Source: Phallusia mammillata (Eukaryota; Chordata; Ascidiacea; Phlebobranchia; Ascidiidae). Taken from it: DNA of 64,000 nt. A program made the position numbers and the translations under genes. The stretch is from contig QLIY01000276.1 of assembly GCA_003260075.1 (NCBI GenBank), positions 1 through 64,000 on the forward strand, given 5' to 3'. Each line of letters begins with the position of its first letter. Positions within the stretch are counted from its first letter, which is position 1. Of this stretch, positions 10,201 through 25,200 are shown piece after piece. A model generated the notes under the pieces. The model searched no databases, was not told the origin of the DNA, and saw only the letters and a program-made list of their open reading frames with translations.

Positions 10201-13200
10201 TTGTCTAATACATTGATTGTCCGCCATGTAAATACAACCAACGCACTGTAAACAGTGTTATTTGATCGCAATATTGCAAAGATGTTGTAAATGTGCTTTT
10301 GTGGAATTTAACCCTATTATGAAGGTCAATTGATAAACGTTTTATGCTGAACACGGAAAAAACGATCAGAGAGTACGTATATCATCTATAACCTTTTATT
10401 TGAATCCACTAAACGTACCATGCCACAAAGTGTACGAACAGGCTAAACAAACAACATAACTAGGCTAGAATAGTTGATTTGATGTCGTTTACATGAGTTA
10501 CGCCATACAAGAAACCGTTGCAAGGTCTGGAAACGACTCACAGGCGTCAGTAGTCGTATTAATTGCCGTTGAATTGCTTGATTGACATGTTACTGTTGCC
10601 AAAAGTAGAGATGCTATTAATAGATGTGCCCAAATGGAATAAGGGTGGTGATTGGTGAATATTTTCGAAGTTCAACTCACTACTCAATGACGAAAATCAA
10701 TGTGTTGTAACATTAATTGTCAATTTTATTGACCATTGCAAAATATATCCTCTCATCACAATAAACTTGTTCAGATAACCAAGCTATTATGTGTGTAAAT
10801 TTAAATCAGTTTAAAACACACATGTAAGGCAAGGAAAACGAAAACTATGTGTATAGTATTCACAAAAGGGGGCAAATAAATGACAACCAAATAAACATTT
10901 AAAGTTCATTTTATCATACAATCCGCATCGCCACGCTAAAACTAACGATTGTTTGAATTGGGTTGTGAGAATCAAACACACACGGTTTGATATCTATGCT
11001 TGATTAAAACAATTGAAACTAAGTTATAAACAATACTTTGGCAAGTGTTTAAACTGAGTTGACAACCAAAAATCTCAGGATTTGAGCTTGTGCAGGAGAA
11101 AGTGTCGCCAATTTGGTGCAACCGCTGTTGAATCAAGGTCGTCGTGGACCGATAATACGGGGACACATTACCAGCATCGCAAGCCAGACTCGTTTACCGA
11201 TCGGAGCAATAGCTTCCGGTGACCTATGTAATATTCCCAAATGTAGGCAGCATGGAGCCTTCGCATTGTCATGCTGCACCAATCAGGGATGGCTACTTGA
11301 TGTATTGCTTCATATACGTCTGTGTAGTGATACGTGTGGGATGGGGAATGTATTAGGCAGAACGTGGTTCCGTTTTAGAGAAGGATAATCGTTGTATGAA
11401 TACCCGTTGCAAAGTAACATGCAATTGGTGAAAGTTTGGTCAAGTTTCTGTTTCATTTATAATCACAGTCGCAACTGGAAATGTTTTACTCACAAAATTT
11501 TACTCATCGCGTTTGTCACAAAAACACAAACTTAATTTGACTGGTTTTTGTTTTGCTTTATTAAGAAAAAAGCAAAATGGTTTAAACGCAAGCTTTTTGG
11601 AGACCCTTTCCATCCTCTATTATTTCGAAGCAAATGCCATGTGGATTTTAGAATTATTATAATCATTTTGGGTCAAAAATAAAGAACAAACGAACGAAAC
11701 CGAACGAACCATCCAGATCGTAAGCAAGCTGTCATTTTCAATCATCAACAAATTAAATTGTTGCTACACGATCAATATTTGTGAAGGAAGATTGACCGGG
11801 AATAGTGTGTGGGATAATAATAATGGGCTGTTTCAAATACAGATACGGCTTAAGTAGGGTGAATTTATTGATCTATCTTTGAATTTTCGAATGATGAAAG
11901 GAATGATTTAAGGTCCCCGCTTAATTTCGAAGCCTTTGGATTAATAGCTGTGGATAATCTTATCTACACTGGTTTACAAAAGCATCGGTTCAATCTCGTT
12001 TTATTACTGTGCTCAGTTGTGCAACGTGAATATGAGTGCAACCAGCAACATTTTAATTTACTCTGATGCCGTTTGCAATATTTCTATACCACATAAAATA
12101 AGGACTAAACGACGTTCACTAATGCAGTGGTCGGCAACCGCCGGTGCGCGGCCCGGTACCGGTCCGCGAGATCTTCGTTACCGGGCCGTATAATTTTTCA
12201 GGTTAAGTGATAAAAAACATTTTGCCCATGTATCCCGGGCAAGATAAACTAATTTAGGTTTTTATTGCAGAATATTTGTAGTTTTTTGAAGACCGGTCCG
12301 CGATAAAATTTTAGTTTCAACACGGTCCGCAGTGCAAAAAAGGTTGTCGCCCCTGCACTAACTGACAAAGGACATTCTGTGTAAATTAATAACACCTGAC
12401 GACACCAAAACCATTACTAATCATTTCTTCAAAAGCCATCCTACTTGCTCAAAAACAATATGTTCAATCTTACCCGGGTTTTCACAGAAATATCCGTTGC
12501 TTTGGAAATCCCACGTGTAAGCATCACTGGACCGACGAGCTCGTCTTCGCTTCTTCTTTCGTCTTTTCCCTTTGCGATTTCGCTTCGGCTTCGAGCGTTT
12601 GCGATTGGTGCGCTGCATAGAAATGCAGAACATGATTGGTTGATGGAAATTCAAAGCAACCAATCAGGGGGCACCAAACATATTGATAGTTTTTAAAAAA
12701 CTACAAAATTTACTTGCGATTGATAAACTGGCAAATATCCAACTTTATACAGATTGTACATTTCTATTTGTAATAATGTAATCTAATAAAGGCAATACAT
12801 CTTTGAAGTAACCAATAAAATTGTCGGAAACGGTCCAGATAAAACATTTTTTGTGCATGTATATTTGTAATAAAGGTAGGCCTACACTTGTAATAATGTG
12901 TTCTAAAAAGGGAACAAATATTTGAAATAACCAATCAAACTACCAAAAAAGTTAACGATAAAACATTGGTACTTATGTGCATGACCTGAAACGAAACTGA
13001 GGTATCTGATAACCATGCTATCAATTACAAAATCGCACTGTCATTAAACTTCAATCACTCCCATCTACCAAATCAACCACTAAACCAGCTCTATAATGAG
13101 TTGTAATGACACAAGACAGCGAACCACGGGTAGCAATTAAGAAATACGCTGAAACGTAATAGGCTAGGGTGAAAAATAATCATTCAAAATCAGTTGGGAA

Positions 13201-16200
13201 GCGACACAATCGTTCACCAGAACAGGATGAACTAACACAGCTGATTGGCTGTAATTTAAACACGTGGCGTGATCTGATTGGTGGAGCGATTGTGGTTGGT
13301 TAGTGAAATTACTCTTGGCTTTTTATTACACGCGTTTGAATTTCACACAAAAATTAAAATAAAACAAAAGCACCAATCACATTAGAGCCAGTAAATATAC
13401 GTACATCATCACAAAGAAAAGTTGTTATAAGTTCGGACGATTTGTTTTACCAAACACGCCAGTTGGAATTTCCCACAAAAAGTGACAAATCGTTAATATT
13501 ATGGCAGTCTAGTTTCTCATTCACCGTCTGTTGCGACATAAAACCTGTTGGTTTAGCAAAATTTACGGCCAATAAAAAGACCATGCTGTGATCATTATTC
13601 CTCTGCTCGCATGACAACAAAGGATGTCTCGACAAAATTAGCAAAAACAATAAGTTATAACATAACCCTATGTGAAGTGCCATAAAAACAAGTATTTTTT
13701 TTCAAAAACATGACTATCAGACAACCTACATACCGGTGAGTACTTTTTGATGGGGAGATGTATTATATTGTAGAGATAGCAACAATAGCACATGTTGAAA
13801 TGTTTACAATGTATTCAGCATGTACCAGTTTATTGTAATTGTTTTTAATCAATCCACTCTTACCGTGTCTAGTGTTTATATTTTGATGTTTCAAGTCTTC
13901 GAAATAGTAATATTACATTATTCCACAAGCGAGAAACAAAACTACACGGGTTGAACGAGAGGTTATTCGGACAATCAAGTGTATTTTAAGTCTCAGTGGG
14001 TCAGGAACAGAAAGTTATCAGACCACAGAAAGTTGTTTCACAAACATCGGTCACCGGAGAATTCAACCGCGAGGAAATTTGATTTACAATTTGTCGGTGA
14101 GTCACACACTCAATTCTTGGGTGCTTGACACTTGTAACGACCTTTCCGGGTGCGTTAAGATGACTTTCTCCCAACTTACGACGCGAGTTTTTTACAAGTA
14201 GGAACCCGAAGTGTTTTTGTACAAAGTAACAAATACTTGACCAACACATGAGAAAGAGAGGTGTGAGATTGACTTTATTCTTGACGTGTTTACAATTGTT
14301 GACACACTTTGCCTTTTGCACGTAATTGTTTTTGTGAACATTGATTCTGTTTAAATAAGGATTGTACATGAAATTTGAAACTCTTATCTCTTATACCATT
14401 GCCAAAGGAAACATACAAGTTGCATTACGAACCTTTTTTTACTGGAATCATCGCCTAGAACACGTTTTTTTGTATGATAACATACTTTTTGAGCGCTGTG
14501 ATAAATATTTAAAACTGAAATGAAAACATGTTGTTCTGGGCAATGTTGGACTTATTTAAAACGTGACACCTTCAATAATTCTGCATTGAATTATTAAATC
14601 ATAAACATTCGTAACACATTTCTTTGCAAACTACACCAAGATTCTTAAAGTAAAATGGACACAGTGTTCGTTGTGAAGTCGCTTTGAAAACCCACACAAC
14701 AAGAGACTCGGGGCAGTTTTGTTGAAATTTGATACGAGCGGAGCATCGCCATGGCAGGGAAGAATCTCTAAATCTCAGGGATTAACTGAGGTGCTGAAAG
14801 AACACGTAGGATGAAAGAATGTTGGGTCAGCGGATTAGAAAAGATCCAGGCGGTTATCTTACCCTACGACAACACACGTTAATGCGAATTATAAGGCAAA
14901 GGTCACGAAAATTAGATTTGCCTTTTTGTACGTGAATAAAATGTTACTGATCAGCTAATTAGGTTTGATGGACAGGTGAGTTTCATGTTCTAAAGTTTTT
15001 GATAGGCTTTTCTGTTTTGTGGGCACAAATGCAACCTTTTGTAACTATGTTTTGCTTATCCCGCTGTGCTTAGTGCTTGATTTTGTGTGACGGTGAAAAA
15101 ACATTTTAAAATTGTCACACTAAGATGGATCCACTGAAACATTGGTAACACAACACGCAGTTCTTTCTTGTACTTTAATAAAGAACTCCATTTTTGAAAT
15201 AGTGGCAACAGAAGAAAATTGCGGCACGACTTCCCAAAATCACAACGGTAAACAGTGGTCAAGTTATCTGTCGGTTTTGTGGCCTGAATGGCGCCTCGAT
15301 TTGAAACTGTATCCGATCTCCGGCTACTTTGTAAGGTACTAATGGGCATCAACAAATACTACAACTATTAATCCAAAGTTTGTTGACCCAAAACTCGCTG
15401 TAAGCCGATTAGCATATCTGCCAAGCGACTGGGTCGTGTTGGACTGGCGCTACACAAGAATGTGATCGTGTTGAGTCAGTAAACTAGAGGGGAACATGTT
15501 TCTGATCCGAGCAACGATTATTCCTCGCCGTTAAAGGTTAAACTGTTTTCTGCAAATATCTAAATCGCTGTCGGCATTTTGCTCAACCCGCAGCGTCAGT
15601 GTAACTTATACATTTTTTCAGAAAATGGAGGAAGACACGGTTGTTCATTTTATCTGTCAATCAAAGCACATCATGTGTAACGTGTATGCTTGAGACCTCA
15701 AGTTTGGTATGAAACATTAAGCCCAGTTGTTAGTTCAAATACTTCAAATATTTTAAACGTGCATGCACAATAGAAATGAAGATTGTCAAACGAACAGCTA
15801 CCGTTTTATTTGAAGCAAAATGCTAAATTAAAAATTCCAGCCCTAACAAAAAAGACGTTTGGTTTCAAAAACGTCTTGAGGCCCTTTTTAAACTGATCTC
15901 GTAATTAAATAGGGTCAATACAAGTTAGAGTCAATTAGGCAATTACCTTTACTTCAAACAAAGACACGCATGGGTGCATCAGCCAATCAGAAAGCTTCAG
16001 CAAATAAGCGGCAAATGAATTGGATCAAAGCATTCTAGATCGGTGCTGCTTCCCCGAGCGTGAAGGGAAATATGTGCTCGCGGTTTCCGAAGATTTTTAA
16101 TCAAGTCTTGCCCGGGAACAGTGCATGAGCATGAATCGGTTTCCGTGTTTTCACAACAAGATCCCGTTGCTGGTTATTCAAACAAAAGACGACGCTTGTC

Positions 16201-19200
16201 GAGTTTGTGTAGATTTGGTAAATGGTTGCACTACTACCTCGCCAGTTTTGAAGGTTTTATGTCCGTACCATCCTGCTGTAGGCTACCTAATTTTGAATTG
16301 GTTTGCTACAGAGTTTTTGAAATGAACAGTATCGGACCCATTCGTTGGTCATCGACGATCATCGTTTATGGGAATAAATAACTAAGAATTTAAAATATTT
16401 TCTAAGTCACGAAATCAGATGATATATTACATACATTTTTCGCTACGTAGAATCTTCAGTTCCTTTTATGATTCGTATGCACCAAGTATTTGCTATTCAA
16501 GTTACATTTTCTCTTTATAAGTTCACACATATTTATTTCAAAACCAGTTACTTTGGCACCTGATTCAAATAGAATCGGCTTGCGACATACAAAGTCTTAC
16601 GTTCTGCGCTCAGACATTCGCGTTTTCAAACATGACTTCATTTAACTGTTTTGAGTAATAAGTTTAGTCAGAACTTATGTACGTCTGTTTGGGAATGCAG
16701 AAGAAGTGACGCTCTTTTTTTGCACAAAATATATTTAACAACAACGCCAAAACGTTTATGCAAACATTATAGATTTACCAGAAGAGCGTTAATGTGTTTA
16801 CAAAAATAACGCCTGTTGTTGAAAACGAAAATAATATTTATTTGTATCGTTTGCAAAACAAGAATCAAGTACAAAACAATATTTGCTATGTTGCTCAATG
16901 TACAAAAAAATACAGAAATCAAGTACCAGGCAACGTTGTCCGATGATGAACAACAGAGGGCAAAAACAAGTCTCGTAAAAGTGGAAAATAAGTTGAAAAA
17001 ATTATTTCATTTTTCTTCACCACAACAATTGAACGTTTACAGTAGATGTATATGATTGCGAACAAATTAGGCAGCGTTGAGGCAGCCACGTTGCGCTTAT
17101 TACACAAGATAACGACCCAGTCGTAACCATACTGCGGAGATATTTATAGTAGATGTCACCATCACGCAATCTAACAGCTTCCTGAGTCGTGTTCTTCACG
17201 ATTTAATTGCATCAGTGTTTACAATCTACAGCGGGTGAACCCGTATGACCCCGATGTAAGGGGAGGCAACAACACGTAAACCGACGGTCGCTACTGAATC
17301 ACTTGGGCATTCGATAACGGATCGTTTTAATATAGGTAACATGTCTTCATGTGCTTTTGAAATACAACAACATTTTACCTTCTAATGTACTGTATTTAAG
17401 GTCTTGGCCTAAGATGTTTTACAGTTTATGTTGTGTTCGAATTGTCAGCTAACAAACAGCTTACTCAAATCTTCATCTATGTATTGCATTGCATTTATCA
17501 GTTTGTGTAGTGCTAAACGAATACTTAGCTAAAGAAAAAATTCATTTTAATTCCCAACCGAACATTCTAAATTTTGTTCTTCCCAAAATTAGTTTTTGGA
17601 CAAACATTATCCGATTTTTCTCAGCAGTTCAAGTTAGCAGGTTGAAACAATGCAACCCAGGTGGGACCAAATATACAACTTAGTGAGAAACATCACCAAC
17701 ATCATTTACTCGTATCAGTACACAAAGCACTCCAGTGATTTACAGAAAAGTCTGGAAACCACTAACGAGGCATTTTAGGCGCAGCAAATTGTGTATGTGT
17801 GTCCAGCAGGGCATATCGTCTCCGATGTCGGTATAGCTTCCCGCATCCATATACCGTATGCTATGCAAGCAAAAAAACATACTTGCAAGGAAACAACACA
17901 CCTTTGTTGCTGTAAATGCGCAGACTTGGCAAAGAAAATGCACGGGATTAAGATACGAGTTCGGCGCATTCACATCCAAAGGAAATCTTCAATGGTGTTT
18001 AATATGCGAACAAAAGTCAACTATACTTTCATGTAAAGAAGATCTCGTGTTTTTTCACAATGCACAACTCTCGAACGAGATTCAGTTACGAATTCCTTGG
18101 AATTCAAATCAAGTAGGGATCTTCTATATCGTCTCATATGCAAACAAAAGAAACAACTTTCACACAAGGACACCATATCTCATATGTTTTGGTGTTTTAC
18201 AACGCACTAACTTGAGAGAGATTTAGTTACGAATTCAGGGGCGAATTCGCATCAAGCCGAGATCTCCAGCTTTCGCCCGAGGGTTGATTCATATTTATCG
18301 ATAAGACGCCCTCATTAACATTCCCGGCGAAATGGCATGTAGGGACATTAAAGCAATGTGAGACGCGTGTAAAACTTTGCTTTTGGACAGAGTTCCACGT
18401 GTATGCCCATGAGAACGGCGAGCTTATCAAAACCTCGCAGTGGTGATTATAGATTTCATGGAGATAGCACCACAGCAGCGCAAGGACACCGTGAAAATTG
18501 TTAAAAGCAAATTATGAGCGCCCTATACATTAGCGCAACGTCCCGAAAAATTGGGTGAGAAGAAATTATTTATCGATTTGAATGTTTGGCTCCGAAAACT
18601 GTTTTGACAATTTGACCCAATTCGAGAAAACATGTTCAATTCATGATGGAATGTTTTGCATTGCGCAGGAAAGACAACAGTTGGTTTGCCATTAACATGG
18701 GGCGTTTTCTTTTCTCAAAGTCAAACAAATTTGAGGATTTTTGTCATATTATACATAGAGAAACTGTTTGAAAGAAAATATGCATTACTCTACTAAACTA
18801 AAAGTGCATTTTGCAACAATGACCGAAAAACTTCCTCAAAATTCGTTGTACCGTCCTACCTGCACAAAATTGACAAGTTATGTAAAGCAGGAAACAACTT
18901 GCGGGCAAATCCTCTTACATAACCGTTAAATTTACATATCACAAAACTAACCGTTTCTAGGGTTACTGTTTGCAACTCAACCTTCTCATACATTTAATCA
19001 TTAGAAATTCCAGTTTCTGTTTGCCTAGTCAAACACCAAAATGAAACAAACAAACATCAAGTGGGTTGGAGATTTTTTCAGTGGTGCTTATGTGGCAAGG
19101 AAATTAATACATTCCGTGTGACCGGGCGTCGAAATTCATTGAAACGGATTGACATTATGTTGTGTTACGCCGTTGCAAATGCAAAGGGGTTTCGTTTCGG

Positions 19201-22200
19201 TATGTGCAAGTCACACAAGGTTGAAGCGTGCTGATACCCCACAAAGCATGGCCATCCCGACTTGAATTTCATTTAACGCTTCACAGTTGCTCGCTAGAAT
19301 GTCAAGAAAAGGTAAAGATTTATTGAGGCCGGGACCTTATTTCAGTAACATGAGCTAAGTGTTTAATAAAACAATAGTTTTGATTTGGCAGCTCACAGTA
19401 CAATCCTAACAGTTTTCATTCAATACTGTCTTGTGAACATTGTATGCACAATGTAAATGAAGTATAACAACCTCCAATTAAAATACAAAGGTCGTGGCTG
19501 TAAATGTTATTCTATTCGAACACGACAATTGATTGTACGTCTTCGCTTTTTTCACACACAGTCAAAAGGCTAAGCTTGAACAAGGCTTTTTTTCACAGGT
19601 TTTTTACAATATTTTTTGCAAAGAAATTTATTCAAATTAAAGAAACCCTATTGAAGCCCAAATAATATTTAGTATTTGCACCCAAAATAAAAATTGGCAT
19701 TTTATCGTTACCAAGAGGAGGCTTATTGCACAATGTATGCACAAGTGTGGCTCTTAAACACTTAAACGGACAAAACCAAAGCCTTGTGAGAGCAGAACCG
19801 TAACAGTTATTGGCGGTTTACGCACGGGGCAAATTAACTGGTGTCAAACGGCACAACAGCTCCATACATTACACCCACTCTAAAACACTGGTATTGAACC
19901 ACACGTAAAACCAGCATCTCAACCACAGGTACGAACTTGACATGATCACTTGAAGTCTTGACAAGCCAATGCCACGTTAATCTTCGATTGTAACATACCT
20001 CTAATGACAGCTTTACTCCACGTCTTAATATAGCTACGAAGGCCAGAAGCGTCAGTGATTGTTTAAAATTTACAAGGCCAGTGGCGTTGCCGAGTGCTGA
20101 ACAACTGACGTAACTTTATGCGAAAATCGCGTGTAATTAATGCCTTGGCGTTGTGTTACGACTAAGTGCAGACGCTGAGAAATAAATGTCACCCGTCTGT
20201 AACCCCGTTCAAGCTGACATTTGCGCCGTGTCGAACAAATTACTTACTCAAAACAAACCAGAACGAGAAAACGTGCGGAGAAACGATTGCCACGTTGTGC
20301 ACAATTTGGAATTGATTTAAAAGCTGGCAGGTTTTACATGCAAATAAAAATGTTAAATATTTTGCAGAAATCTTAAGTCAAAGCATGTTAACCACAAACC
20401 TGAGAAATTATGTCAACACCAATTTGGAAATTATGTCCACACTAATAGTCATTTTGGTCAAAACCAAACCTTAAAATTGCAGCTTTTATGTACAACCTTT
20501 TGGGAGACATATATTTTCACACAGATTATCACGCTATGAGAAGCCCACAACGTATTTGGAAGTAAACATGGAAACTGACATGGCAATGTGGGCTGCGGTT
20601 CCAACACTTCCGAATCCGCTTGCATTGTTTGATGTGAATAACTTGAGTGAGTGAAACACATATCAAGTCCACATATACCAACCAGTAGAGCACGTAACAG
20701 TAACTTAGAAGTTTTTTTTTAAATCCAAACATTATTGTAGTAGCTTAAAAGCATAATAGATGGTCCAACTTCATTGATCCCTTTGAATGAAAAAAATTAT
20801 TTAAACAATAAAAATGACTGTTTTCCCTTTTAGTTGACGTGTTTTGTTGAAGTATAAATAATAATTCAAACATTTATATCAGGAGCTATTTTGTTTCACT
20901 TTTAGAAGCTGTGGTGGTTAAAGTGTGTTAGACCCTTGGAAGTGACGCGTCTTGTCAAGAATGAGAAGTTTCAGTTTCCTCTAAATTATCTGACCAATTC
21001 ACATATTCCGTGACATTACTCACAAAACAATCATGAATTGCTGATAGATAAAACAAAGTCTGCAGTATTTAGTTGAAAAAATGTCTTCATCGTAATCGGA
21101 GCAAACGTGGTATTGCCATGTCATGTTGCAGGTTATCCTTAGCTAAAACCAATACACCGAAAAATATGTTGTTTACCCGAATTCATTACATGCACCAACA
21201 TTTCTAAGCTAAAATAGACAAAGAAGCAGTGTTAAAGCCTAGTGAAAGTTACACCGAAATTTAACCACAAAATTGCAGCCTGAAAAGAATCAATCTTTCG
21301 ACGAAATCCGAAGCATCGGCCGTGCAACCAAGAAGCAATTACCCCAAACCACGAAAACAATTAACAGACATGTAATGAGTTCCGAAATTAACAAGGTCGG
21401 TAGAGAAACAACAAGTGCGTATCCCCAGGGTACAAGGGCCGCAGAACAGTCTAATGTTCACTGTGTGTCGCGAGAGATTATGAAGTTAATATTCGATTTT
21501 GGATGGTGCAACTCTTAACACATTTTCTGGGCTAGATAACGATATGGATGTACTTTTTACTTGTTGCCAAAAGCCTAACCAATCACATTGAAGTTTTTGT
21601 GTTTCAGTGTGCAAAGCGTGCCGCGAAACAAAAACAGTTCTCCAGTGTTCGGCAAACCTTAAAATGTTTGCGAACCGCGGACTTAAATGAGTCGTAGCAG
21701 CAGTTACAACACTAATTCTACCTTGGTCACTCAGGGTGGCCTGCCCTTCGCTGCTTACTGATTGACGAGTGATGCATCTGATAACGCACGAGCCGTTGGA
21801 CAACCGAGTTGTAAAGCATGAAATGGACACTGGTAAACAAGGACTCTTGCGTGACCACAGGGTTTGATAATGGACGCATTGTCCAGTAAGTTCGACCCAG
21901 TCTTGATTGGGGAAATGACATTCCTTGTATTTTAGGATGTACAACAAAGATCGGTAGATAGCAATTAAGTTTACTTTGTGGGGCACAATGTCATTTTAAG
22001 CAAGAAATTAGAAATGTTGATTTTGGTACATTTCAATGTTTAATATTGCCTTCTTCGGGAAAATAAAACCAACATTTATGAAGTAACTTCCATCTCCCAG
22101 ATGCTTAGTTACATGTTAAAGCAGTTACGTGGTAATAAAAACATGTATTTTCTACTCCTTTCATATGACATCAAAAACCTGAGCAGTTCCACGTTCTACA

Positions 22201-25200
22201 ACAAGCAGGTTGTAATAAATTCGTCGGCTGAAAGAAACTGCACAACATGCCACAAACTTTTACATCCCATCAGCACATGGCATCTTTTCACACGCCAGAA
22301 ACCAAGGATGAAACCCCGGGGACCCCTGCTCCTTCTTGTCAACGCCCAAACGCAATATTGCTAAGTGACGAAATCAGACTTGCCAACATCTATACCAAGA
22401 TCGAGCATAAATTTGTTTTCCCGCAATCAGCCACAAACCGATGCAAGAGCATACCGTGACGACGATCTGTATACCTTATTTCCGCCCCAAGTTGGAGGCT
22501 AAATAGATTTTACTTGTGGGTTTTATTGTTGAGGTTTGGTGGCTTAATATCTATCATGAATGGGATTGGCTATGGAATTGGGGGAAATGAAACGATTGAT
22601 GTGTTTGGGTTGATATGTACTCTCAATCCACAGCAGGACTATGGTTAAGGCAGCAAGTGTTTAGTTCTTTAGTCAAGTTACTTATCCCTGTCTGTGTCAA
22701 TTGTTCAAAATTATTCAAAAAATTGTAAGAATAAAATATTTTACACATACACCACAAAAATGTTCAACAGCGACGTTCAAATAAAAATGTGAAGTATGTT
22801 GTAACCCAGCGAGGATTTTTCACTTGATTCAGCAAAAATTGGACCATGTCAAATCGCGGTTTGAGGGCAAGTCAACCAACCTTTTCACAATGTGCCATTC
22901 ATAAAATTCTTGCCAAAACGACGAACAACATTATAGAAAAGGTTACTACAAAGTCACTACATCCTGACCATCAGTTTCCGGCATATGCCCGACACATACA
23001 TAAACCGATAAACAGTAACAGGTGATGTTTCATTAATTATTTAAGGCACTGTGACGGTCTGCAACAAAAGATGCGTAGAAAATAGTAATTTGCGAGGAAT
23101 AATTGAGCAGTCGTCGCAGAATTTGGTGGTGCCCTTTCGCATAAAAACGGTTGAAATCCTGTAAGCGGCTAATAACTGGTTTGAAATATCAAGAGTTGCG
23201 ACTGCCATATGCTCCACACAACTGTTTCTTAATCATTCTGTCCCACATTTAAATTTGATTTTTAAAACAAAATAGGAAACCAAATACGAAACCTTGCAAT
23301 TTAGTGAACAGATTGTGATACTTGAAACCATCAGTAGTACTGATTGAAAAGGTATTTCAACATATTGGTGAAATATTACATGGAGTTAAAATCACCCAAT
23401 GCCGACCATAACAATTCTAAATCGTACGTAACTATTGGTAGCATTGCAGCTTGGGGCACCGCATGTAAATGCAGCAAGAGCATGTTTGCACGAGAGTAGC
23501 ACATATTAAGAATGTGAAGAGTTTCGGTTTTGTCACATTTAATTTGTCAAATTCAATCACTTTGAAACATGGTGACAAAGCGTTAAGTTGCTTTTTGAGA
23601 CGCATTTGATCCGTTTCAGTTATTTCACCCACAAATCTCCAGCACTTGATCTGCTACAGCGGCCACTTCTCCAGTAAGACAGACGCCCCGTCATGCTCGG
23701 CTAAACACGGCCAATTGCTGATCTCTATCACGACGGGGGCCGAATAGATTAAAGCGCGCGGCCAGATTGCAAATCAAATTACCTGGCTCTGGTCCAAAAC
23801 AACCGTGGTTTCCTGCGTAAGATTGCTCCTAATATCGCATTACAAGTACCACTTGTGCCGGACTGAGATGTTAGGCACAACAGAAGCTAAACGGCAGCGC
23901 TGTGATTATTAAATAGCAGTCATGCAGGCGCACAGGCTATGCCTTGTTTGTGAGCGCCGACGTGAATCCGTTCGGGAATCTCGACTGAAGGGTTTGGGTG
24001 AGTGGTGCTGGGTAACATAACCCACGAGTGCTGAGACAACGAGGTTTGCTGTCAATCACGACTGACTGAGCGCTAGGCGGTTTGCCAACACGTGGCAGGT
24101 GTGACACAAAGCGGATTTACCGATTCACTGTGGGTTCGTGTAAACGTTTTGTCTTTAGAAGGATGTAGGAAAGCGAGCTTCCCGTTTTGACAACTCCAGA
24201 TACACTACGCTGTGTTTGGAATTAGATCAACGCCCACTACAAAGCAGAAATCCATAACACTTGTCAAAGAGCATTTCTCAAACCGAGTAAAGAAGTAGAA
24301 AACCAACATACTATTCAATACGGAATAGGCAATTTGTAACATGTTCCCATGTTCTATGAAACACTTGTGCGACAAAGCCAACTTCTATTTAAAGTAGCCC
24401 CCGCCTATTAAACCTACTCATATTTTGAGGGTTTAAAACACTTGGGCTGTGCGTACTGTGTTATACTAATAAGGCGTGCGAAGAAACATGTAAAAAAGCA
24501 AAGAAATAGTTTAAAAATCTTCAGGAAGGCCATAACTCGATATTTCATTTGTGTCAATATGTTAAACAAACAAATCTTTCAAATTAAAACCTCAAGCCAT
24601 GCAGTTTAAGATAAAGCGTTTTTAAACGTTGCAAATATGCTGTACACATGCCAAGGTAGGTTGGGGATAGGTAGGGAAAACTTGCGGGCGTTATCAACTC
24701 TACATGACCTAGAAGGCGTCACACTGATTCCACACCGACCGCGATATCACAGAAAAATGCGTCACCAACTTCAATGACGCCCAACAACAAAACATCCCAA
24801 ACGGCAACGCAACAATCTTAGTCTCGGTGCTTCGACGCACGAATCCAAGCACACCAAGACCACGAGCGAAGGGAAATAACAGTGGAGATTTTCCTGTTTC
24901 CAAGGCCAGTTTCCGCTCTTGGTGACTGTGCCGTCGATAAAAATAGGCCAGCTCATGTCACCAGTCATTGCTGCTGGCGGAGAAATGCAGGGAAGAGCAA
25001 AAATTCTGACGTTGAAAATGTTTCCAGTTCGATTTAACCTCATGTTCATCACAATATTACTTCGTTTCAAACATTTACTTGCACAATGGACCTCAGTTTA
25101 CTTTATACTTTTTAGTATAATTTAATGTAATGAAAAGCGAAACACAGAAACTTTTAATAAACCTATGTTTTGACATTGTATAACATTTGCTGTGGAACAT

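Noticed and set aside
14001-14369. 122-residue frame on the minus strand
   Set aside because: No family motif, no splice support and composition typical of chance frames in AT-rich DNA.
12768-18265. CRISPR-like array from the repeated units
   Set aside because: Only two diverged units in each place, no regular spacers, and the DNA is eukaryotic.
21486-21986. 166-residue minus-strand frame in the Dispatched intron
   Set aside because: No recognisable domain and no start context or repeat evidence; probably chance.
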